Part shown: piece after piece, positions 34,693 to 46,530 of the stretch
Numbering within the stretch: position 1 is the first letter of the stretch
How the letters are laid out: each line of letters opens with the position of its first letter
Source: Panax quinquefolius
Lineage: Eukaryota; Streptophyta; Magnoliopsida; Apiales; Araliaceae
DNA length: 64,000 nt
Direction of reading: 5' to 3'
NCBI GenBank assembly: GCA_020205615.1
Contig: CM035171.1
Coordinates: 12,366,625 to 12,430,624 of the forward strand
Position numbers and translations under genes: made by a program
Notes under the pieces: model-generated
What the model was told of the DNA's origin: nothing
The model's input: only the letters and a program-made list of their open reading frames with translations
Database searches by the model: none

Positions 34693-35215
34693 TCTAAAAG
34701 AAAATAAAAGTAAATTTACACTTATTAATAGTTTAATCAGTTAAACATTTTTAATATATTTTAAATAATTAAAATTATTATTAATTTTTAACTGTAAAAT
34801 TACATTTTAAAGTTTTAAATTTTTTTAATTATAAAGTTCTTATTATCATTAAATATTATGTTAAGATAAAAATTAATGTATTGAATAAAAATAAAGAGAA
34901 TACGTTTAGCGGAGTTAAATCCGACATTCACTCTCATCTCCCTCCTTAATGTGGGCCCTACGTCGCACAGAGCCACAGACATATGAAAGCTGCATAACAC
35001 AAAATATCGCTTGTGTCATCGAACTTTTTTTCTTGGCTATCCTTCTTCCACGTGTTGCTATCTCACTCGTCAGAAACTGTATTTCACCCGCCAAGTAGAT
35101 AGCTAGCTAGCTAGATAGCCTAACTATGAACGCTTATTACAACACTAACCTCTCTTACTATCCTGCCCTTTTAGGAGAGAGGAAAAACAAAGCAACTCGC
35201 GAGAGCCTAGAGAAA
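34693..35215 (+). promoter_or_regulatory. Upstream region of the COL5-like gene with a G-box
   Basis: AT-rich to 34900, then GC-richer. A perfect palindromic G-box CACGTG is at 35049-35054, about 165 bp before the chosen ATG, followed by an AGCTAGCTAGCTAG run at 35101. G-boxes are bound by light- and clock-related bHLH and bZIP factors. Their role here is inferred. No clear TATA box could be fixed. Confidence 0.45.
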
Positions 35216-36479
35216 ATGGGTGACATCGGTGGCAAGCGTTTTCCTTTAGGGTGGAGCGTGGTGGCGAAGACATGCGACGCCTGCAAGACGGCGGCTTCGG
35301 TACTGTTCTGCCGCACGGACTCCACATATATGTGTATGGCATGTGACGCTAAGCTGCACGGTGCCAGTAAGCACGAGCGCGTGTGGATGTGCGAGGTATG
35401 CGAGCAGGCCCCGGCCAGCGTCACGTGCAAGGCAGACGCCGCCGCGTTGTGCGTCACGTGCGACCGTGATATCCACACTGCTAACCCCCTCGCCCGTCGC
35501 CACGAGCGGATCCAGGTGGTGCCCTTCTACAAAACCGCCGTCTCCATTGTGAAGTCGACCGCAACTGCCTTCCTGGAAGTTCCGTCCGCTCCCGCCGCCG
35601 ACGAGTCAAGCCCCATCATACTTGGCTACCAAGACAGTAAGAAGAACACGTGCGTGGCACATGAAGAAACTAACAGCTGTTGGCTTCCCCTAATCAACAA
35701 TATCAATTCCAAAATTTCGGCAGAAATTGAAGCCGATATCAAATCAATTGAACTTTTATTTTCGGAAGAAGATAATCTATTGGGATTCGATTATCCGGTA
35801 CCAATTATTGATCCCCGGCCCTTGTACAATTCAGGGGCTGATAGCGTAGTCCCGGCTCCGAAACCTCTGCCACCGCCGCCGGCTGTGCTGATGGATCAAT
35901 CGGCTGACAATCCTTTTGAGATTGATTTCACCAGTTCCAATATGAGTTCTTTCAACACCAGCTACACAGCTCAATCAAACGACCGAAATGTAAGTAACGA
36001 GATTTATTATCCTATTTTAGATTTTTCCTTGAATTTAACTTGGTTAATTCATTTGTTGAATGTATGCTATAATTAACCAGTTACAGGTTTCTTCATCTAC
36101 AAGGGATTTTGGAGTTGTGCCAGATGGGAGCTCTGTGTCAGATATGTCATACCCATTTGCTTTACAAATGAATAGCAGCAGTATTGATTTAAGTGGTTCA
36201 ACGAATGGGAGTGGTCAAGCTTCGCAATTAATGGGTTTTGACAGGGAGGCTAGGGTAATGAGGTACAGGGAGAAGAGGAAGAACAGGAAGTTCGAGAAGA
36301 CGATACGATATGCCTCCAGGAAGGCGTACGCGGAGAGGAGGCCTCGGATCAAAGGCCGGTTTGCCAAGCGGATTGAGAATATTGATCAGCCGGAATTAGA
36401 TCGCTGGTTCAAATCTGGTGCGACTAGTACTACTTTCATGGGGGATTCTTCTAAATTCGGCGTTGTTCCCTCATTTTAA
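35216..36479 (+). CDS. COL5: CONSTANS-like zinc finger transcription factor, COL5 type
   Basis: Nuclear transcription regulator of the CONSTANS-like family (flowering time and light response). Two exons, 35216-35989 and 36087-36479, with a 97-bp GT-AG intron in phase 0, give 388 residues. B-box 1 has C20, C23, C32, D35, C40, C43, H48 and H53; the short spacing between its two His is as I recall it for Arabidopsis COL5. B-box 2 has C59, C62, C71, D74, C79, C82, H87 and H96. An acidic, Pro-rich middle follows, then a complete CCT domain at residues ~311-353 ([18 protein letters not shown] start) and the C-terminal VVPSF motif typical of COL3/4/5. An in-frame ATG at 35126 would add 30 residues. 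I prefer 35216 because AAAATGG is a good context and MGDIGG.GW matches the family start. It is intact, with no lesion seen. The exact orthologue is inferred. Confidence 0.94.
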
Positions 36480-37030
36480 TAATAAAATAAATAAATTTTA
36501 AAAAAAAAATCATCAGTAACAAATACTAATTAATATTCTAGCTAGATGGAAATAAAAACAATAATAATTGTATGGTTTTCATATTTTTTGGGACAGTGGA
36601 GTGGTTAATATTTTTTCCAGACCGGCCGTGTTTTCTGCACCTTCACATTATCCCCCAATTACATTTATAAGTAAAAAGGGCTTTATTGCAAGTGTATTAA
36701 TGTCAAAATTTATTTTTCTCACCATGAATCTGTCTCCCAAGTTTCAAAAACAAAATTGTCATAAAAAGGAATCGGGTTCGAGTCAAAATTTGTATTACTC
36801 CCTATTTAATTTAGTAAGTGGGGATTGGTTTATTCTCCAAAGTCTATGAAATGATTCCCATTTTTATACATGTTTCGTAGCTGGGCAATGATTGTTCTAT
36901 GAAATGATTCCCATTTTTTTGTTTAAATTAAATAAAAAAAATTTAAAACTAATTGTAATAATGTTTACAAATTGTAATAAATATTCATAATCAAAACTAA
37001 AAATGAATTTTAAATAAAAATCTTTAGATA
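36480..37030. other. 3' flank of the COL5-like gene
   Basis: AATAAA-rich sequence straight after the stop (36480-36500) may serve as a polyadenylation signal. A direct repeat TCTATGAAATGATTCCCA occurs at 36842 and 36897. Nothing else is recognised before the copia element. Confidence 0.5.
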
Positions 37031-37288
37031 TATTATTAAAGATTAATATATAATATGAAGAACAAAGATGATGATCGAGGAGGGCGATTCTCATTTCATA
37101 TCTTGTAATTGTATATATCCATCTCACCTTTTCTTTCTGAAACGTTATTATATATAGATATAATAACATCAATACTAACATAACTTCTTGGGATGTTCTG
37201 GCTCAAAGTCATGAGATTCTAAACTCAATGGACGTGAGAGTTACTAGACATCCATTATATAAATGAATCTGAGCATAATTTTATAACA
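37031..37288 (-). repeat. Copia 3' LTR
   Basis: 258 bp, nearly the same as the copy at 40913-41171, with a few substitutions and small indels, so insertion was fairly recent compared with the state of its frames. Confidence 0.92.
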
Positions 37289-37900
37289 CTCCCTTGGATA
37301 TACATTGTATAGCGATCGCGTTGAAAAGCTGCGCCATTAAAAACCTTACTGAAAAAATCCAATGGGAAAAAACCATACAAGGAAAAAGAGTCATAATGTG
37401 CGTTATTCCCTCATGAATGTATCTTAAGTTCTTCAAATTGTCGCATTCCAATATTGCGGTATGATCCTTCAAACATCGCAATTGATCTCGCTAGATTATC
37501 TTTGATGTATCCTCCCTTTAATTGAAATTTATACGCAACATCGTTATTCATACAGGATGGATGGAGTTCTTTTATGTGATTTTCTAAGAATATCGCCGTT
37601 AAAATCTTACCAAATAAAAACCCAATTGGGAAAAAATTTGGCGAAGGAAAAGAGACAATATTCTCAGATAACTTCAATCTTGGGGATTGCCTCATTAAAA
37701 ACCTTGCAAAGAAAACCCAGTGGAAAAAACCTTAAGCGAAGGAAAAAAGAGAAATCAAATATATCCTTTTTACTCCCTTCATAAGATATAGAATTTCCAT
37801 TGTTCATGGTAAAAATATCATTAAATCGAGTATGCCAATATTGTGCACCATCTTCTTCAAAATCATAGTTGGCAATGACTTAATGAATATATCAACCAAA
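37289..37900 (-). other. Copia 3' non-coding region with direct repeats
   Basis: The phrases AAAAACCTTRC and CCARTGGGAAAAAA recur (37340-37375, 37600-37635, 37695-37735) as imperfect repeats. Such text is usual between RNase H and the 3' LTR in this group of copia elements. Confidence 0.55.
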
Positions 37901-40320
37901 TTATCACACGATCAATATTGCCATTCTTCCGGGGCTCGTGTGTATAAAATAATTTTGGTTCAATATGTTTGGTTCTATTACCATTTGGATTAAATAATCC
38001 CAAATCAATAGTCTCTCACGAAGACAACGTAAAATATGTTTAATTTCATTACAATATCTTCGAGTTGGTGCATAACTATACATTACTAGTAAGTTAACTG
38101 CAAATGTTATATCAAGTCTTAATAAATTTGCAAGATACATCAAAGTATCAATTGCACTAAGATATAGTACTTGAGGACCTAATATATGGTACTTCAAGAC
38201 CAAAAGTTTCTTTATTATTTTCTTGTGGTCAAAACGGATTTTTCATGATATCAGTGACCAATCCCATCATTGAGTACTCAAAGGATTAACATTATTCATG
38301 TAAAAGTTACTTGGACTTTTTCGTATACAAGAATTCTATAGTTCAATTTGTAGGCGAAGACAAAAATTTGTCTTTCCAATATCTTTAATCTCAAATTTGT
38401 TATTTTTTTGTCGACTCTTACGGAGCAAAATCTTTCATCAATAAATACATCTGATAATAATAAAATCCAGATTATGATCTTTTGATAAAAATGCATGCAT
38501 AAATTGGATTATTCTCAAATCCTTCTTTCAAAAGATATCTACTTAGGCGATTATACAACAATATGCATCTGGATTGCTTTAACCCATATAAAGATCTTTG
38601 TAGCTTAATAGAATACATATTTTGAGATATAGAATTATATGCTTCAGGCATTTTATATCCTTCAGGGATTTTCATATATTATATAATGATCCATACAGAT
38701 ATGATGTAACAACATCCATTAATTTCTCTTTCTACCAAGCTAATTAAAAATCTGAATGTAATTATGTCCATTACAGGAGTACATGTTTCTTCATAATTAA
38801 TATCATGTCTCTGCGAAGAAACCTTGTTCCACAAGTTGCGCTTTGTACCATATAATTTTATTTTTCTTATTTCGTACAAATACCCATTTGTATTCAACAG
38901 GCATTACACCTTTAGGTGCTCGGACTACATGTCCAAAAATTTCACATTTACTTAGTGAATTTAATTCTGCTTGAATCGCCTCTTTCTACATTGGCCAAAT
39001 ATTTCTACATTCATCAATGATTTGTGGTTCATATATAGGATCATTACTTCTGGTAATATCCATAGCAAATTTATATGAAAATATGTTGTCGACAACGATT
39101 TTATTTCTATCCAATATATATGTCTCCTGTATATACATAATGTATCGAGATCTCGTTATTTTCAGGTACCTGATCCTCTTCAGGGGATAACTCATCCTCT
39201 TTAGGGAATAACTCTTCAAGAGTTTTATTTACAGGAGATTTTTATTCATAAGTTTTGGATAGGTTGATAAATTTTGTAGCTTGTTTAATGGGTATAGCCT
39301 CTTTAAAGGCTGCAACTTATTTTTCTTGTACTTTCTTCTTCTAGGAAATTTTATTTTATTTTTTAACACCGATAGATCTTCCACACTTCAGTTGTGGTTT
39401 TAATTCAATTTTCTGCTGTGTTAACTGATTGTCCTACAGGGACTTCAATCTCTGCTAGAGTATTAGCAGCTAGAATGTGAGATATCACTATTTTCTTATT
39501 ATCGGTGAATAATTCTGGTAATTGATTTGCAATTCATTGCAAATGAATTATCCTTTGAACTTCTAGTTCATATTGATTTGTATAAGGATCAAGATTAAAT
39601 AACGTTGAAATATTCCAATTAATCTCCCGTCGTGCTTCAGGCAATGATCTCACGTCGTGCTTCAGGCAACGACTTTTCTCCCCCTAATGGTGGGAAGACT
39701 ATTTAAATAACAATCCTCAAAATATACCTTAAAAATATCACTCTGAATTCTTTCTTAAAAGACGAACACCAAATAACAATAATTAAATATGATAATTTGA
39801 TAATTAATTTACTTTGATATAATCAACAGGTAAAAGAATCTTCTGGTTCTTTAAATGATGTTCATGGGAGTTTTCAATAATTCAATGCATCATTATTGAT
39901 CCTAGATGATCATGCCAAATCATAAAAATATTTGGATCCAAACACTTCTGGTGTATTGCACACTTCTGGTGTATTACAACATTTGTTTCAACTATTCTCA
40001 TTTTAGTATAATATAACCCAGAAGAGAAAATATACAAATTTTCTAATATGAGCTTCTGGCCCGATACTATTGAAGTAATATAAAGAAATTCTTCACTGCC
40101 TTCGTTATTGATTTCAATATGATAACTATTATAACGTATATCCTTAAAAGTTTGAGCAAATTTCATTTGTCTCGAGAAAATATAAAGAATCATCAATACA
40201 AAGTTTTGTGCCCTTTGAAAACATATTATAATCGCTCTTCTAGAGACTTTAATTAAATTTGATGAATAATCACCCTTCAAGAGTTTGATGAATAATACGC
40301 TCTTCTAGAGCCTTTAATTA
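37900..40320 (-). pseudogene. Copia pol, decayed
   Basis: Minus strand. GAG-pre-integrase at 40280-39882 (SGLYYTKM, IWHDHLGS, the latter holding the His of the zinc-binding start of integrase). The integrase core from 39880 to about 39250 is not readable. A late integrase/connection scrap is at about 39220-38986. RT lies at 38897-38300 (NYEETCTPVMD, MYSIKLQRSLYGLKQS, YNRLSRYLLKEGF) and the RNase H approach at 38203-37904 (YLSAIDTLMYLAN, APTRRYCNEIKHILR). Stops and frame changes lie between all blocks. The RT YVDD box is damaged. Confidence 0.88.
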
Positions 40321-40912
40321 AGTTTGATGAGCTTCTGACCCATACAACTTCATATATGCAAAACATAAATTTAACTTTATTACTTGAAACATAAATAAAA
40401 CATATAATAAAAATACTTATTATAATGTCATAATATAATGAAATAAAAATAATTAATTGGTATGAACATTTCTATCAACATATCATCAAGGAAACCATAG
40501 ATATCAAAATTAGTTATATTCACTCCATTTGAAAAGTCAAAATAATTCATGGGATCTTCAGGATCATTCCATTTATCAAAAACCAAAATAAAGTCAGACA
40601 GTTAATTACTTACTATCCCTTACTATCAAATTTCTCAGCTTTTGCAACCAGTGAAACTGAAATTAGTTATACTAGCATGCTTTAACAAATCAAATCCCGC
40701 ATGAGCAAATATAGACCTGTTTAGGCCCACCATGCTTTCAAATGAAAGCATAGTCACCGAAATCCTACAACATCCGATATTGAAGACATGCGTAAAAGTA
40801 TATTAATAATTTGTATAAATAATAGATAAATATACCTTCTACTTCATACCAATAAACCAAATATAATTATCTGCTTTAAGACGAAAGTGAGAAGTAAATC
40901 GTGCTGATAACG

Positions 40913-41171
40913 TATTATAAAAGATTAATATATAATATGAAGAACAAAGATGATGATCAAGGGAGGAGCATTCTCATTTCATATCTTGTAATTGTATATG
41001 TCCATCTCACCTTTACTTTACAAATGTTATTATATATAGATATAATAACATCAATACTATCATAACTACTAGGATGTTACAAAACTCAAGAGTCATGAGT
41101 TACAAAACTCAATGGACATGGGAGTTACTAGACATCCATTATATAATGAATCTAGACATAATTTTATAACA
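40913..41171 (-). repeat. Copia 5' LTR
   Basis: 259 bp; pairs with 37031-37288. The PBS follows directly on the minus strand. Confidence 0.92.
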
Positions 41172-41176
41172 AGATA

Positions 41177-42301
41177 CAATTTATAAACTTATTTCTGTTA
41201 CTTGTCATAGTTCAATTTGAATGATTTTTTAAATACTCAAAGCCTCAAACCAAATTTGCTTTCTATATTCAAACAAAATTACGAATTAATTTCAAAGCAT
41301 AAACTAGTTTTGTACTTTTAAGATTTCACCAAGTCTTTAAACTAAAAAGATTTTTGTATTTATATTTAGAATTAATTCATAAAATTTATTTTGTCCCTTC
41401 AAATTTAACTCTTTCATTAATCTGCTCTTTAAATTTATTAATTTACATATATATCATGTCAGACCTATAAAAAAAATTCAACAAAGACAACTGCTTATAC
41501 TGCCCCGTATATAAATGAGCACCTGTATATAACTAATAATAATACCTCATACTATAGTTTAATTCGGACAAATCCTTTTATTTTCATTTCGTTTTCTTTC
41601 CTTTCCTCACATCACTCCCAATCAATTATTTTATGTGCTTTCTTTTACTTCCACTTTCTAAAGAAATTGTACTTTATGAAATTGTTAATCACAAAAACAC
41701 ATTATTTTTTGTAATAAAAATTGTGAGACCTTTAGAATTACTAGTTGATAGTCCGTGCAATGCACGGGTTAATTTATTTTTCGATTGTATAATTTTCTAG
41801 AATTAGAATGAGAAAATTTTTTCACCATTATATATTCATCATATATGTACTTTACTGTCTTTCCTTTTTTTTGTTTAGATTTATTTCATTTTCCCCATTC
41901 ATTGTAGGGATGAATTCAGATTAAGTATTATTTGTAATTTCAGAATTCACTAACAAAAAAGTTAAATTTCTTCAAAAACTAAAACGAAATTTCATTCAAA
42001 AAAAAATCAATAAAACAAAGGAAATAATCAACAATTATCTGATTTGTTATCGAAATCGAATAAATCGGATCGAAAAACCCTACAAATTACATCAAAAAAA
42101 TTCAATAAAACAAAAGAAATAATCATCAATTACATGATATGTTCTCGAAATCGAATAAATCGGATTGATCGAGCGATTTTGAGCCCACAAAACCAAAATC
42201 GAGTGTGGTTCAGGAAAGAGAAGGACAAAGCAATGTCAGATCTGTAACAAAAGAGTAAAATTTAACAGAATATAAAGCCAATAAATTCACATAAACATAC
42301 G

Positions 42302-42335
<34 letters not shown>

Positions 42336-42354
42336 AAGAAAGAGAGGGAGAAAT
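41177..42354. other. Spacer between copia and gypsy blocks
   Basis: AT-rich, with no gene. It holds a possible Helitron terminus at 41741, an imperfect ~63-bp direct repeat (42008-42071 and 42101-42166, sharing AATCGAATAAATCGGAT) and a (TA)n run at 42305-42333. Confidence 0.5.
41741..41768 (-). repeat. Helitron-like 3' terminus with hairpin
   Basis: On the minus strand the text reads CCCGTGCATTGCACGG (7-bp stem, one-base loop), then ACTATCAA, then CTAG followed by T. A GC-rich hairpin about ten bases before CTRR+T is the hallmark of a Helitron 3' end. The element would extend to the right, but I found no matching 5' TC end. Confidence 0.5.
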
Positions 42355-43703
42355 TGTGACGCCCCAAAAATTAGGTATACATCACCCATCTTGGGTCACC
42401 AGATACATGGTACAGAATTAAAATACAACTTACTAATACAACTGTCGTGTACAATATGACAAAACATAAACTGTGAGTTTGAAGACAAATATTATCTACT
42501 AGAGATTATACAAACTCAAAAGGAGTCCTCATTACAATTATTATCACACTATTTCACGTAATAGTGAGGACTACTAATACTATCCTCCGGACCATCACTC
42601 CGCTCCCGACTGCGTCCCATTTATATTCTCATTTCACAAGAAACAAAGAAAGAAAGGGTGAGCTCAACTAGCCCAATGAAGAAATATTATGACTAAGATA
42701 ATGCGTAATAATTTATCGTTAGCCTTGAACATTGTTAAATTGATAAAATATAATAAATATCAAGTTTAATGCGGTGGAACAAGCAATCCATTAAAAAAGT
42801 CAAGTAGAGAATGAAATCTACTATCTTTTATGATTTAAAAAGTTTTTCATCACTTTTATCGCTAAGACTCAGCTCAATAAATAATCCACAACATTAAATC
42901 ATCCCTGCACTACAGGCTAAGGATATTCTTTAGTATCACGACCACGAATTATCCATACACTACGGACCAAAGATAATCGTGTTTTCATCAATCTATTCCG
43001 ATCATGCCATAAAACAATTCATCTTTGCACCTTGGCAAGAGAATCCATAGCCATAATCATACCAAAAAGCGTCCCATCAATGCACTACGGGCCAATGAGG
43101 ACTTTTTTCCACATCATTTGTAACATTACGATCATGATTATACCAGAATAATCCCAGTTATAATCATACCAAGTCCATCTATGCACTTCTGAGACCACAG
43201 AGATGACTTTCAACATAATATAAACATTAGGATGATGACAATGATATAAGAATTCAATAAAACAAGTTCAAGAATTAATTTGTCCGAGGAACCAATAACG
43301 TCCAAATTGTCAACACGACAATCTTTGCTTTGTAGAGTAAAATTCAAGAATGCTCGGAAGAATATTTCCACGAAAAGATATCTTTGGATGAAGCGCAAAT
43401 ATCGAGGATATTCCACTAATTTCATGGAGTATAGAAGTCAAAATTTTAATCAACCGAGTATAATACCGAATGAAATAACAAAAGATATCACCATGCATGC
43501 GATTGATTGATGGTTATTCCAATGTAATAATAATAACGGAACCGTGTCGGTGAAATTCACAATCGATGGGATGTTCTAACAAAATAATAAATGCGAAATA
43601 ATAAATGATGGAACCAGTCGGCGTATAAAGACAGACAGGATATTAAAATGAGAATAATAAAGAGCGGAATAATAAAAAATGGAACCAGTCCCACAGATAT
43701 AGG
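42355..43703 (-). repeat. E5 3' LTR, distal half (split by the tandem array)
   Basis: Starts TGTGACGCCCC on the plus strand, which is the complement of the LTR end GGGGCGTCACA. It aligns with 62413 to about 63762 over its whole length and stops at CCCACAGATATAGG, where the plus-strand array was inserted. The rest of this LTR is at 58520-59579. Confidence 0.85.
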
Positions 43704-46357
43704 TGTAAGACCAAAATTTTTTTAAATAAAAGGAATTTCCTTTATTTATTATTTTGAAATAGTAAGGGTTGATTTGATTAATGTGGATAGTTAGGGGTAA
43801 AATCACGCAAATATTTTAAAATAAGCAAGTGGTTATAAAATATTCATTGTTGTCGGGGAATATTCGTTTGGTCGTGGAATATTAAATCTTATCGGGGAAT
43901 ATTAAATGCGACGCCAGTAGCGACCATGTGTGGCCCCATAACTGAAAAAGCGATTGGATGAGAAAAACGACAAATATAAGTTGTTTAAAAATAACGGCGG
44001 TAGGTTATTCTGAGATTATCTTGTTGGAATACCCGGTGGTTAAAATACGATGTCTGGCGTTAGTTAAAGATGGCACACGGTATTGCATGTAATTGTTGAA
44101 TTATTGATCCTTACGTAAGAAGGCACTTTACTCAATAATTTTCACGATAATTCTTGTTCAATATTTTATTTTATTGATTCAATAATTCTTTGCGTTGATA
44201 TTTTATATTATTCATTGTTCAATAATTGTCACTTTGCACATTATCTCCGTTATCGGATCAATAATTCATATTATTTGAATAATATTATTAGATAGCATTA
44301 TTGGCAATGTCTAGAAAGTTACATCAAGGAGAGGTTTGGTCACCTAATTGCATACCAGGAAGAGAGAAATCCTTATCGGAAAGCCCCTCTTCCTGGGAAC
44401 TACTTTGGTTGTCATAATTGTGATTCGTAATATTATTTGTGAATAATTAATTATTGATTCATATGATAAAGAAATATTTATTTTATGTGGATATAAATGA
44501 TGGATTTATTTATGTGGTTATAAATGAAGAAATTATGTTGAGGCGTTTTATCAAGATTTTATCGGATTGGAGGTATTAAAAATTAAATCGGGGGTTTTGA
44601 GATATATTGCGGGGTTATAATTTTAATCCGACCGTTGGATTGTGGTAATTTTTGGGTATGTTATACATACATAAGTTGAGTATATGTCCACAAATTTTGA
44701 ACCGTTAAAAATTCACGAATGATTTGTTATGAATTTTAAGAGTGTCTGATTCGAAATTAGGTTTATAATTGATTTTGGTGGAAAATTCTAGAATTGAGTG
44801 GGCCCCACTTGTGGTTGGTGAAAAAATGTGCTGAATTTTATTTCAAATGTGGTGGGTGGCAATAGTAGCGAGTAAAGCCATCGGTAGCAGTCAAGTCTGC
44901 TTGGTACGGGCGTTAACATTTTCCTATAAATAGAGGGCTAAGTTAGAATTGAAAATCACACCGAAACAAAGTTTTCTCTCTTTCTCTCTCTATATTATTG
45001 AGCGTATTTTGTGAGTATTTAGATACTTTGAGAGTTCATTGCTCAAATCTAAGTTTCATTCAAAGATCACTTGAGCCTTTCCTTCCGGCATCTTGATTCT
45101 TTGAGGTAAGGGATATTATTTTTTCAGAATGATATTATTTCTTGATATCATTATCTTTGAAATGTTGATCTGAAGTTTTTATCAAATTTGGAACTTTTTC
45201 ATGTCGGGTTACTATTCATGTGTTTCTTATTCACGAGTTACTATTTATGAGTTCTTATTCACGAGTTCTTATTCACGAGTACTATTCATGAAGCGTGAAA
45301 ATGTTTTTTTGTGAAATTTCTATCTTTTGGTGTTTGAGTTCTTATTCACGATATACGGCCTTATTCACGTATATCAACCTTATTCATAGAAAAATAAAAT
45401 TTCTTCTTTTAAATCAAAATATCTATTCGGATACTAGCTTTGATTGTATCCATGTTTTGATCATTCTTGAATTTTACACCACTATGATTATTTTTGAGGT
45501 ATTGTTGGACATGGATAAAACAAAGTACTAATCATAAATCCTTAATCTTTGTCATTTTGTTTCACTTTGGATTCGTTCTTTAAAATATTTTCATCATCCT
45601 CGGTCTTAAATGATGATATTATTGAATATCTTTGGCACATGTAGTGCAAGATGAATGATTTCTCAAGAATATCTTTGGCACCAGTAGTGCAAAGATGAGC
45701 AGTGTTTAAATGAACATGACCAATCGATGAATATCTTTGGCTGTAGTGCAAAGATGAACAGTGTTGAGATGAACATGACCGATGATGAATATCTTTGGCA
45801 CAGTAGTGCAAAGATGAATGTTTGATTTGAGATGAATATTGATTGATGTTACGAGGATAAAATATTGATGATGGAATGTTAAATTCATAGATTATAGTAG
45901 ATTTCATTCTCTACGTAACTCTTCCATGAATTATTATTTCAACATTGCGAATATTGATCTCAAACTTGTTGTCTATTGTATTCTATTAAATTTTTCCTGT
46001 TGAAGACTAACGATAATTTGTTGTATATTATCTTAGTCATAATATTCTTCTTGAGCTAGTTGAGCTCACCCTTTTCCTTTTGTTCCATTCTTCTCGGGAG
46101 GCGAGAATATAAGCGAGATTTAGCCTCGGGGTATGGAATGAAGGTTTTAGAAAGGATTGTTTAGTAGTCCTCACCATTTTGTAAAATAATGTATCAATAA
46201 ATGTGATGAGGATTTATTTGAGTATAAATATTGTAAAGATAATATTTGTATTTAAACTCACAGTTTTCTTGTTGTAATAATAAAGTTGTAGTTGTTTACA
46301 TACCGTATATTGACAACCTTTCGAATGGGTGATGTATACCTATTTTGGGGCGTCATA
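43704..46357 (+). repeat. E3 5' LTR, long form (2654 bp)
   Basis: TGTAAGACC to GGGGCGTCATA. TATA box TATAAATAGAGGG at 44925. Short TTCATG/TTCACGAG repeats at 45216-45296. Four hairpin units at 45628-45815. Same length class as the E1 LTRs. Confidence 0.9.
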
Positions 46358-46358
46358 C

Positions 46359-46370
46359 TTGGTATCGAGC
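46359..46370 (+). other. E3 primer-binding site
   Basis: TTGGTATCGAGC directly downstream of the LTR; initiator-Met type. Confidence 0.78.
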
Positions 46371-46530
46371 TTAGGATATGATCTCCATGGCGGAGATCGG
46401 GAATAGAACTAGGAAGGGAGAGGCGAGTAAATCCTTCGCTAAGTGTCCCTACCTAAGCTTATTTGTTAGTTAATTCAAGATATAAGGGATATTATGTGAT
46501 ATATTGATTTCTTTAATTAACCCTTGTTTT

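Larger units (their letters stand above)
37031..41171 (-). mobile_element. Ty1/copia retrotransposon, TSD AGATA
   Basis: LTRs at 41171-40913 (5', minus) and 37288-37031 (3'), 259 and 258 bp, both starting TGTTATAAAATTATG and ending ATAATA. The PBS lies beside the 5' LTR (40912-40901, CGTTATCAGCAC on the minus strand), a variant seen in many plant copia elements. The purine tract AAGGGAG lies just before the 3' LTR. A perfect target duplication AGATA occurs at 37026-37030 and 41172-41176. The order on the minus strand (GAG-pre-integrase, then RT, then RNase H) is that of copia. Frames are broken throughout. Only about 600 bp separate the PBS from the GAG-pre-integrase text, so most of gag is deleted. 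Confidence 0.93.

Noticed and set aside
35027..35054. A strong TATA box for the COL5-like gene
   Set aside because: No convincing TATA motif at a suitable distance was found; only the G-box can be supported.
35145..35552. Several long open frames antisense or shifted within COL5 exon 1
   Set aside because: They are by-products of the GC-rich B-box coding region and carry no family resemblance.
42355..43703. Solo LTR
   Set aside because: The sequence continues at 58520 and pairs with the LTR at 62413, so it is half of a split LTR.
45628..45815. Regularly spaced repeats considered as a CRISPR-like array
   Set aside because: Spacing and unit length vary, the spacers are also similar to each other, and the same units occur inside every LTR of the family. 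It is an LTR repeat in a plant genome.
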